Positions 47,767 to 57,600 of a DNA stretch of 64,000 nt are shown one piece after another (position 1 is the stretch's first letter; every line of letters starts with the position of its first letter). The translations under genes were made by a program, and so were the position numbers. This DNA comes from Paenibacillus radicis (ex Gao et al. 2016) (GTDB lineage Bacteria; Bacillota; Bacilli; Paenibacillales; Paenibacillaceae): assembly GCF_014641555.1 (NCBI RefSeq), contig NZ_BMHY01000012.1, positions 1-64,000 on the forward strand, given 5' to 3'. Under the pieces are notes generated by a model. The model did not search any database, was not told where the DNA came from, and saw nothing but the letters and a program-made list of their open reading frames with translations.

Positions 47767-49320
47767 ATGAAGCTTAGAATGCTGATCGTGGACGACGAGC
47801 CCATTATATGTATGGGATTGAAGGAAACGCTGCCTTGGCATGAGCTCGATATCGAAATCGCAGGTGAGGCTTATTCCGGTCTGGAAGCTTTGGCTATTCT
47901 GGAGAAAGAAAAGGTGGACCTCATTCTGAGTGACATTCGCATGCCTGAGATGGATGGGTTGGATCTGGCGGCCAAGCTGCATGAGATCGAGCATCCTGCT
48001 TCCTTCATTCTGCTCAGCGGATACGAAGAATTCGAATATGCAAAAAGAGCGATTCAATATAATGTGAGAGATTATTTGATTAAGCCGGTAGATGTTGATC
48101 AATTGATGAGAACCGTGGAATCGGTCTGCCGGACGATTCGGGCAGCGCGTGAGAAGCAGGGCAGCGAGCTTCGCAATCAGCTGGAGCATCGGCTTCGTCA
48201 ATTGCTAATGCAGGCGCATGAAGGCGTGCATGATCTTTCCATGCCGGAGCAGGAGATGCTCTTCCCGCTGCCATATCGGCTGTTTGCCAGCGCTGTGCCA
48301 AGCTATGATCATTTGTCATACGGGATGACGGATGAAGCCGTTCGGCAATTGCATGCGGCATGGCAGAATAGGATAGAGGCTAGACTGAAGGGGCTTGGAT
48401 ACGAGACGATATCGGTATTCGTTCATCCGAACCTGCATTTCATATACGGTTACGGCAGTGACGGCTTGCAGGAGGAGGTTTTTCCGCAGTCGTTCTGCAC
48501 GCTGGAATGGAACGGCTCGGATATTCCTTTGTGGGTGTGTGAGTCTCCGCCACAGACCAGTCTCGCATCATTGAAGAACGCGTACGAGCAGGTCGTGCTG
48601 CAATTGAAGCGTCTGGAGATAGGGATGGACGGGGGAACCAAAGAGAGAAGACAGGAAGCGGATGCCGTGTCGGCTTATCCAGAGGCGCTGGAGAAGCAGG
48701 TCGTGGAGACGTTTTTCCAACAGGATGTCGAGCAGCTGCGGCAAGCAAGCCGGGAGCTCTTTCTCTATTTGAAGGAAAACCTGTTTCTGCTGCAAGAGAG
48801 CTGGAAGGTGTGTCAGCTCATTAAAGTGCTCATTTATCGTCGTCTGAAGCATGTAGGCGTCCGGGTTGATGAGAAGGACTCTTATTTTACGGATGCGGAC
48901 TTATTCGTCCATAATTCCTATGCATCGTTGGAGCGGCTGTACTGGGACGAGCTTATGACGCTCCAGACGATTATGAACAGCTCGAATGTGGGGAAAAACC
49001 GCTGGGTCGTCAATCGGGTGAAGGAATGGATTCACCAGGAATTTACTCAGGATTTGAAGGCTTCTACTATTGCCGACAGGCTTCATATTACGCCGAATTA
49101 TTTCAGCCATATTTTCAAGCAGGAGACGGGCAAGTCTTACAATAATTACTTGAATGACGTGCGGATTGAAACAGCCAAGGGGCTGCTTCGGGACACGGAT
49201 ATGAAAATTGCCGATATTGCAGATCGTGTCGGATACAATGACTACAAATATTTTGTAAACGTGTTCAAAAAAACATGCGGTGTATCGCCGTCCGAGTATC
49301 GGGAAACGAGATATCAATAG
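47767..49320 (+). CDS. AraC-type response regulator (YesN-like)
   Basis: 517 residues. Receiver domain with VDDEP, phospho-Asp in DLILSDIRMP and Lys in YLIKPVD; a long middle region with coiled-coil character; C-terminal AraC helix-turn-helix pair (ASTIADRLHITPNYFSHIFKQETG, IADIADRVGYNDYKYFVNVFKKTCG). The ATG at 47767 is 9 nt from GGAGG, whereas the ATG at 47761 is only 3 nt away. Likely partner of the kinase at 42656. A terminator follows. Confidence 0.93.
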   Translation: MKLRMLIVDDEPIICMGLKETLPWHELDIEIAGEAYSGLEALAILEKEKVDLILSDIRMPEMDGLDLAAKLHEIEHPASFILLSGYEEFEYAKRAIQYNVRDYLIKPVDVDQLMRTVESVCRTIRAAREKQGSELRNQLEHRLRQLLMQAHEGVHDLSMPEQEMLFPLPYRLFASAVPSYDHLSYGMTDEAVRQLHAAWQNRIEARLKGLGYETISVFVHPNLHFIYGYGSDGLQEEVFPQSFCTLEWNGSDIPLWVCESPPQTSLASLKNAYEQVVLQLKRLEIGMDGGTKERRQEADAVSAYPEALEKQVVETFFQQDVEQLRQASRELFLYLKENLFLLQESWKVCQLIKVLIYRRLKHVGVRVDEKDSYFTDADLFVHNSYASLERLYWDELMTLQTIMNSSNVGKNRWVVNRVKEWIHQEFTQDLKASTIADRLHITPNYFSHIFKQETGKSYNNYLNDVRIETAKGLLRDTDMKIADIADRVGYNDYKYFVNVFKKTCGVSPSEYRETRYQ

Positions 49321-49326
49321 CAAAAC

Positions 49327-49368
49327 GAACGACTTGTAAACGGGTGACGTTTACAGGTCGTTTTTTTG
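49327..49368. terminator. Terminator between the regulator and the AraC gene
   Basis: AACGAC.TGTAAAC pairs with GTTTACA.GTCGTT, then T5. It lies between convergent genes. Confidence 0.85.
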
Positions 49369-49380
49369 TGTGTGGAGAGC

Positions 49381-50286
49381 TTATCTTTTCTTGGCGCGAT
49401 ACTGAAGCGGGGTCATGCCTATGCAGGTTTTGAACACTTTGCAGAAGTAAGGAGCCGAGGCGAATCCGGTCGCTTCTGCAATGTCTTTGGCGGTAAGAGC
49501 GGTGCTGGACAGCAGACTCTTGGCGTGAGAGAGGCGGCTTTCTTGAAGCTTCTCCTTGAACGATTTGTTGTAATACAGCTGCATAATACGTTCCAACTGA
49601 CGGACGCTTACGCCAATCAGACCCGCCAGCTCGGAAGGAGTCAGCATCTGGTGGCTGTCTTTGAAATAGTTGTCGGCAATAAATCTTCGTCTGTCGTCCA
49701 GTATTTTTCGCGGAAAATAATAGCTGGGCGCCCGATCCCCATCGGCGAAGTTGCGGATGGCATGGATAATAATTTGGGATGCCAGACTCTGAATGTAGGC
49801 GTAGTAGCCGAGCTTGCGGCTGGACACCTCTGCAAATAGATGCTCGAATAGCGGAATCGTTTCGAACGCGTCGCGTCCAAACCAAAAGTGGGTATTCCGC
49901 AGCGTTTCCAGCATTTCCTCTACTTCGGTTTCAATATAGTCATCATTTTTTTTCTTCCGCCGGCCGGTTACCTCAAGCTCGAAGTTCATACAGTATTCAC
50001 ACATCGGGTCTTCATCGTCTGCCTGCTGTTCATGGTAGATATCGGGTCCGGTGAGGTAGAAGACGCCGGGTTCAATGGGGAATTGCTGATCGGATACACG
50101 AAGCATGCCCCGCCCGCTCGGAATAAAGTGCAGCTCATAGCTGCTATGGCTGTGGTTCTTGAAATGCCAGGCCGGTGTAGCCGGCTCGAAATTGATATAA
50201 AGAATATTAAACCGGATATGGCCAATGGATACTTTAATATCCAGATCCATATGGCGTATCGGCTCATGCCTTTGCAAGTGTTCCAT
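49381..50286 (-). CDS. AraC-family transcriptional regulator
   Basis: 301 residues. N-terminal cupin-like sugar-sensing domain (HSHSSYELHFIPSGRGMLRV, FYLTGPDIYHEQ) and C-terminal double helix-turn-helix (PSELAGLIGVSVRQLERIMQ, AKDIAEATGFASAPYFCKVFKTCIG). GGAGG lies 8 nt before the ATG. It is divergent from the GH130-like gene, so it probably controls that gene and perhaps the large glycosidase gene. Confidence 0.92.
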   Translation of the reverse strand: MEHLQRHEPIRHMDLDIKVSIGHIRFNILYINFEPATPAWHFKNHSHSSYELHFIPSGRGMLRVSDQQFPIEPGVFYLTGPDIYHEQQADDEDPMCEYCMNFELEVTGRRKKKNDDYIETEVEEMLETLRNTHFWFGRDAFETIPLFEHLFAEVSSRKLGYYAYIQSLASQIIIHAIRNFADGDRAPSYYFPRKILDDRRRFIADNYFKDSHQMLTPSELAGLIGVSVRQLERIMQLYYNKSFKEKLQESRLSHAKSLLSSTALTAKDIAEATGFASAPYFCKVFKTCIGMTPLQYRAKKR

Positions 50287-50451
50287 CTGAATGACCTCCG
50301 AATGTAACCATTCTGCAAGGGGAGAATAAATCCTTCTACTTTTGCGACATTATTGCACAACAATGGCCGTCATGTCTATTTTTCTAAACCTTTATGGGGC
50401 GTATGCTAAGCGTAGCAGTGGATTGATAGCTATTAAAGGAGGATATCAGTT

Positions 50452-51456
50452 ATGAAATTTACACGTTGTGAGGCGAATCCGATCGTTGTGCCAGGGGGAG
50501 AAGCCATCCGGCAAGTCGCTACGTTTAATCCCGGCGTTATACATGATCAAGGGAAGTTCTGGATGTATGACAGAGCCGCGAGCTCTTTAACGCCGTTCCA
50601 GACCAGCATTGGTCTGCTGGAAAGCGACGACGGCATTCATTTCACCCCGGTTCAGGAGGAAGCGGTATTTACGGGTGAAATGCTCGGTTTTCCTGGAGGA
50701 AGCGTGGAGGACGCGAGGGTCGTCAAGATAGACGGTCTGTATTACATGTGTTATGCGCTGCAGCCGTATGCGTTCGACTGCTGGCCGACAGGCATAGCCG
50801 TACCTAATTATTTTCCTGAGCATTATCCGGAATGGGCAAGCAATGGCGTGAAGCCGATGCTGACTCGTTCCGGCATTGCGGTATCGGAGGATGGCATTCA
50901 TTTCAAGCAGCTGTGCTATACGACGCCGCCGGAGATTGATGATCGCGACAACGCCCTGTTTCCTGAGAAAATAAACGGGAAGTTTGCTCTTCTGCGAAGA
51001 CCGATGGAATACGTGGGTGAAGCCTATGGAACGGACAGGCCGGGCATGTGGATTTCCTACTCCGATGATTTATTGGAATGGTCGGAGCCTAAGCTGCTGG
51101 CTGTCGCGCAGGAAGCGTGGGAGGGCGCTAAGATTGGCGCTGCAGCTACGCCTCTTCGGACGGAAAAGGGCTGGCTCGTGCTGTACCATGGCGTGGATGG
51201 CTCGTCGATTTACCGCGTCGGTGCTCTTCTGCTCGATTTGAACAATCCGGAAATCGTCATCGGGCGAACCAAGCCATTCATTATGGAGCCGGAGGAATAT
51301 TACGAGAAAACCGGGCTTGTCATCCCTAACGTCGTCTTCCCGACAGCCAATCTCATCATAGACGATATTCTGTACGTCTATTATGGCTGCTGTGATACCT
51401 CGATCGGATTGGCAACCGTACCGGTCAACGAGCTTTTGGACTTTATTTTAGGCTAA
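50452..51456 (+). CDS. GH130-like glycoside phosphorylase/hydrolase
   Basis: 334 residues, cytoplasmic (no signal peptide). The five-bladed beta-propeller pattern of GH130 is visible: N-terminal CEANPIV, repeated blade motifs (GLLESDDGIHF, GIAVSEDGIHF, WISYSDDLLEW), and GGSVEDARVVKIDG, which holds the conserved acidic residue. Known members phosphorolyse or hydrolyse beta-mannosides. AAAGGAGGA lies upstream. It would process an imported oligosaccharide, with the linkage unknown. Confidence 0.85.
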   Translation: MKFTRCEANPIVVPGGEAIRQVATFNPGVIHDQGKFWMYDRAASSLTPFQTSIGLLESDDGIHFTPVQEEAVFTGEMLGFPGGSVEDARVVKIDGLYYMCYALQPYAFDCWPTGIAVPNYFPEHYPEWASNGVKPMLTRSGIAVSEDGIHFKQLCYTTPPEIDDRDNALFPEKINGKFALLRRPMEYVGEAYGTDRPGMWISYSDDLLEWSEPKLLAVAQEAWEGAKIGAAATPLRTEKGWLVLYHGVDGSSIYRVGALLLDLNNPEIVIGRTKPFIMEPEEYYEKTGLVIPNVVFPTANLIIDDILYVYYGCCDTSIGLATVPVNELLDFILG

Positions 51457-51570
51457 CTGACCAGGAAGAGGCAGTGCGCAGGGCATTGCCTCTTTGGCTG
51501 TAAAGGAAAGTATTAAAAAAGTGGATGTAATTATAGATTACTACCCTTACGATAGCGTGACCGCAAGACT

Positions 51571-51596
51571 ACAATTAAAAATGTAAGCGTTTGCTT
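51571..51596 (+). promoter_or_regulatory. Promoter -10 and perfect cre site before the giant glycosidase gene
   Basis: TTACGA (51548-51553), 17-nt spacer, TACAAT (51571-51576), then TGTAAGCGTTTGCT (51583-51596), a 14 of 14 match to the CcpA cre consensus TGWAARCGYTWNCW. The cre site overlaps the start of transcription, so strong catabolite repression is expected. Confidence 0.75.
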
Positions 51597-51631
51597 TAAT
51601 GAAAAATAGAAGTATGGAAGGGGACAAAATA

Positions 51632-54600
51632 ATGATACGTTCATGGAAGCAGGCAGCTCGTGCCAGCAAAAAAACATTCTACACCGTGTTATGCGCCGGT
51701 TTGGTGCTAACGACAGTAGGGCTGCCGTCAGCAGCCGCAGATCTGTCGCCTAGTGAAGGCCGCGTCATTCACGTTGCGAAGGATGGCAGCAATAATAATC
51801 CGGGTACGGAAGCGGAGCCGTACTTAACGATTAACTTTGCGGCGGAGGAAGCGCAGCCCGGCGATACCGTCGTTGTACATGCGGGACTGTACCGGGAGAC
51901 GGTAAAGCCGGCGCGTGGAGGAACGGATGAAGAGCATCGGATCGTATATACGAACGCTGGCGACGGCGAGGTCGTCATCAAAGGCTCGGAGGAAATCAAC
52001 GATTGGGTGCCTTATAGCGGAGATGTGTGGCAGGTTGCTTTGCCCAATAGCTTCTTCGGGGATTATAATCCTTTCGCGGCAAGACACCCGCAAGGCGGAG
52101 AAGGCGGCTTCTTCCCGGTATATACGGCTGGCGATGTGTATTTGAACGATCAGGCCTATTATCAGAAAGGCTCCTTGAGCAATGTCTTGGCTGCGGGGAA
52201 TACGTGGTACGCGGAAGTATCCGGCGGAAATACGACGATCTACGCGAACTTTGATGGAGCCGATCCGAATCAAAAGCTGGCGGAAATTAATGTCCGCAGG
52301 CAAGTGTTCGCACCGGATGCCTGGGGGCTTGGCTACATAACGGTTGACGGCTTTACTGTCAAGCATGCCGCCAATACGTATTCCGACTTTCCAGGATCGC
52401 CTTCCAGACGCCAAGCGGGCGCGATCAGCGTTAATGGCGGCTTGAAGTGGATTATTCAGAACAATATCGTCATAAATGCACGTACGATTGCTATCGATAT
52501 CGGCCTTGGCAACGATGAATGGGCCGGCAACCGTCCGGGCGTAACGCGAACGAATTTCAGGGAGACGGACAAGTACGGTTCCCATGTTGTCCGCAATAAC
52601 TATATCGCCAAGTCGGGCCAGTCAGGCATCGCCGGCGTGTTCTCATGGAACTCTGATATTATGTACAACAGGATCGAGGATACGAATTACCGCGGTGAAT
52701 TCAGCGGTGCGGAGACGGCTCCGATCAAGGTGCATTACATGAACGAAGGGCTCATAAAAGGCAATTATATTAAAAACTCCAAGGGCGGCAACTCCGCCGG
52801 CATCTGGACGGACTGGGGCAATCAGAATGTGCGTGTTACCGGCAACATTGTGATGAACACGCCGTGGGGCTACTACGCAGAAGCGGTTCATGGCCCTATC
52901 CTTGTAGACAATAACGTGTTTATCGGCAACAACGACATTCGGATGCTGGACGCAACAGGTGTCGTGTATGCGAACAATCTGTTCATCGACAACGGCAATA
53001 TCAACGTTGACGGCGGGGGAAGGGAAAATTACTATTTTCAGCCCGGTACGATGAACGAGACAAATGCCATGAACACCGTACAAAAGTTCCATTGGTACAA
53101 CAATCTGGTACAAGGCTCTGTGCTGCCGTCTGATGCGGCGAATAAAACGCATGTGAAGGAGGATAACTTCACAAATGTAATCTCCGATGTGGCGTACACG
53201 ACGACCAATGATGCGATGAGCATCAGCTTCAATCTGAACGCTGCGGGGATGAATGGTCTGGATATTGTGACGCAGGCACGGGTCGGCGTGATACCGAATG
53301 CGAATGAAAGCATTGCGGCGGATGTTTCGACCGACTTTTTTGGCAACGCATTCCCAGCGGGAAGTGTGAAGGCTGGTCCGTTCGCGAACGTGCAAAATGG
53401 TGCTAACCAATTCGTACTGTGGCCGCCGCAAGGGCAGACCGTGCCGTCTCCACCGGCTCAGCCAACCGACGTGCCTCTCAATTTATCGTTAGGCTCGAAT
53501 GCAGTGGCTGTTGCATCCTATGAGGACAGCAACTTGACCGCTGACAAGGCAATTGACGGCAACGGCTCGTCCCGCTGGTCGAGCGATCACAGCAACGACA
53601 ATAACGCATGGATCTATGTCGATCTTGGAGCCAAGTATAACGTTTCGAAAGCCGTGCTCTCGTGGGAAGCAGCTTATGCCCGCGAATATTTTATCCAGAT
53701 TTCCGATGATGGACAAAGCTGGACGGATGTGTACCATACGACAAGCGGTGCAGGCGGCAACGAGTCGGTCACGATCCGGCAAAACGTAAGATTTGTCCGG
53801 ATGCAGGGCGTCGTACCAAACACGCCTTACGGATATTCGCTGTACGAGTTTGAAGTGTATGGCACCCCAATTCAGCCGGAGGTGCCTATGAACGTGGCAT
53901 TGAACAAGGCGCCTTCTGCTTATACGGCATCTTCGCAGTCCAATGATGGAAGCGGGGAACAGAACAGTCAGCCAGACAAGGACCGTTCTGCTTTCCGGGC
54001 GTTCGATGGCAATACCGGCACACGCTGGGGATCGAACGGCGGGGACGACAATTGGCTTCAGGTAGATCTGGGCCAGCCGCATGTCATCGACCGAATCGTA
54101 CTTGCCTGGGAGGCAGCATACGCAGCGCAATATAAGGTTCAAGTTTCCGATGACGGCAGCGTCTGGACGGATGTATATGAACATGATGATGCTTCGCCGG
54201 CTGGCGATCATGTGGACGACATCGAGCTTCAACAGCCTGCAACAGGACGCTTCGTCCGTATGCAGGGTGTAACAGCGGCAACGCAGTGGGGACTTTCTCT
54301 GTATGAATTTGAAGTATACGGCAAGGTCAAGCCAGCCGATACTGCACCCCAATGGCCGGCAGCGGCAGCGCTGGAGTTGACGGGTTTAACGGCGGAATCG
54401 GCATCTCTCCAATGGCCTGCCGCAATAGATAATGGGACGGTATCCGGCTACAACGTATATCTGGGAAGTACCCTCGTCGCTTCGCTTGCTGCTGGTGTAC
54501 GCAGCTATACGGCTGCGGGGCTGAACGCCGGCAGCACGTATACAATCAAAGTAACGGCGATTGATGAGAATGGGAACGAAAGCGGGGGACTGATGAAGAC

Positions 54601-57600
54601 CTTTACAACATCGGGCAATCCGGCGACGAAAGCACTTTCGACTACGTATCCTCGCAACTATGGGGACTGGGAAGAAGGGCTGCTGGCTGGTGACGGCAAG
54701 CAGGGCATTATCGTATTTGGCAATCCGCGGGAAGAAACCGTTGTTTTTAACGACCGGGATTTCTTCATGGCAAGATCGGAAGCAAATCCTCACCGCGCCT
54801 TTAATACGGTAAGTGAAGCGGATATTGAAGAGATTAGAGATTTGCTCATTTCCGGCCGTTACCAGGAGGCCAATCAGCTTGCAGCTGACGTGCAAGGGTA
54901 TCGGGGAGGCGGAGAAGGAAGCAAGCATCCGGGTTATAAAATGACGATCACGATGCCGGATAACGGTCCGATTTCGAATTACGTTCGTTCAACGGATTAT
55001 TCCGACGGCGTTGTCTCCGTCAACTGGACAGACGGCAAGGGGGATTGGGAGCGCAAGTCGTTCGTGTCGAGACCAGACGGAATGACGGTACAATATTTGC
55101 CTGCTCCTAGCGGCGAGACGCTGGATGTCAAGCTGGCGCTCAGCATGGATCCCGGCATGAATTTGCTGAATAAAGGGGTAACGTACGAGAACCATTCCTC
55201 GGTCGATTACCTCAACCTGCGGGCGAAATACGCTAACGGTACCTACAACGCGGGTTACGAAGGCGTCACACGCATCGTGACGGACGGCCAGAAGACGATG
55301 GATGGCGATGCGGTGTCCGTCACAGGGGCGACCTACGTTATGCTATTGTCCCTCACTCAGCGCTATGACGGGACGTTTGAGGGCGGGCTGCCGGCTGAAC
55401 AGGAATGGAATCAGGAGCTTCTTCAAGGTGAGCTGTCGGGTGTGGCTGATGATTACGCAACGCTGCTCAGCCGCCATACCGCCATGCACAGTGAGATCTT
55501 CGACCGCGTTTTGATCGATTTTGGGGCAAGCGAGGGGGACCGCTCCAAATCTAACGAAGAGCTGCTCGCGATGCAGAAGGCATCAACGACGCCTATTCCG
55601 GCTTTGTTCGAGCGGATGTTCTATTCGGGCCGCTATCATCTGCTAGGATCAAGCAGCGCTACAGCGGCGCCTGACTTGCTCGGCAACTGGACAGGCGACA
55701 GCAACGTAGGCTGGGACGGCTATTATCACCTCGACGCCAATCTCAATTTGCAAATATCTGGCGGCAACATCGGGAATATGCCGGAGGCGATGGAAGGGTA
55801 CTACTATCTTAATCATCAATGGCAGGAAGATTTCCGAACCAACGCGCAGAAACTGCTCGGAACAAGGGGCATGCTTACAGGCGGCAATACGCCTAACGGA
55901 GAGGGACTGATCTCGAATATTAATTTCGATTATCCGTACCAGTATGTGACTGGCGGTGAATCCTGGCTGCTCTATCCGTTCTGGGAGCACTATCAGGTTA
56001 CGGGAGATACCTCCTTCCTAGCCGATCAATATTACCCGCTCATCCGGGACATGGGCGACTTTTACGAGGATTTCCTGGTCGAGAAGGATAGCAACGGCCA
56101 TTATATTTTCGCAGGATCCATTTCACCCGAGAATAGGCCGGCCGGCGGCGTACCGCTTTCGGTCAACTCAGTCTATGATATCTCCGGCGCGCGTTTTGCC
56201 CTGGAGACGCTGATTGAGACAAGCACCCTCCTTGGACGGGACGAAGAGAAGATACCGGTCTGGCAAGAGCTGCTCGATCATTTGCCGCCTTATCTGGTTA
56301 ACGACGATGGAGCGTTTGCCGAATGGGCATGGCCGGATCTGATGAACAAAAACAATTATCAACATCGCCATTCAAGCGCCATGATGCCTGTCTGGCCATA
56401 TCGCGAGGTCAATCCGGAGAAAAACCGGGAGCTGTACGATGCCGCCCGTATTTCTTTACAGAAAAAAGACGGGGGCAATTATGAGAATGCCGGGCATGGG
56501 CTGCTTCACAGCGCGCTGGCGGCCGCGAACTTGAACAACGCGGATTCCGTCAATGCCAAGCTCGTACGGTTTGCCAAAGACGATTACTACTATTCCAGTC
56601 TGTCGACGTCGCACTATAACAACCACGGCACGTTTGCTACGGACGTTGTCAACTCCGTTCCAACGATTATGATGGAAATGCTGGCTATTTCCGATAGAGG
56701 CACATTGGAGCTGCTGCCGGCTTTGCCTAAATCGTTAACTAACGGCTCCATTTCCGGCATGCTCGCAAGAGGGCAAGTGACCGTCGACGAGCTCAAGTGG
56801 AATATGGATAACTTGACGGTCGACGTCGAGCTGACGTCTGCCATCGATCAGAACCTGACGTTGATTCAGCGCGCGGGTATCGAAGAAATCGTAAGTGAGG
56901 ATGTGACGATTGCAAGCTCGCCGCTTGGCAGCATCGCACGCATCATACCGCTTGAAGCGAATAAGAAGGCGGTAATCCGCCTCAAGTTGAAGGATGCGTC
57001 CAAGATTAACCTGGCTTTGGGCAAAACCGCCAGCGCCTCCTCGGAATCGAATGCTCAGCAAAGCGCCAATCATGCTTTCGACGGCGATCCGGCTACACGC
57101 TGGGCCGCGAGTGAAAGTGCGGATAACTGGCTCCAAGTGGACTTGGGCAGCATCTATGCGCTGGACGAAGTGAATTTGCAGTGGGAAGCTTCGTATGCCA
57201 AGGCATATAAGCTTCAAGTCTCGCTTGATGGAACGCATTGGACGGATGTATATGAACAAGCAAATTCGTCTGGCGGTACGGAAAAAATCTTGGTGGATGC
57301 ACTTGGCCGCTACGTTCGGATGCAAGGGCTAGCGAAATCCGGGCAATGGGGATATTCGATTTACGAGATGGAGATTTACGGTCAAGATGCGCCAAACCTT
57401 GCGCTTGGCAAACCTGCACAGACATCGTCCTTTTCGAATCCGCAGCAGACAGCCGCGGCGGCTTTTGACGGCGAGCAGTCTACCCGGTGGAGCGCAAGCG
57501 AGTCGGCTGACAACTGGATACAGGTGGATTTGGAACAAATCTATCGCATCTTTCGGGTTCAGATTGACTGGGAGGACTCGTATGCCAAAGGGTATAAGCT

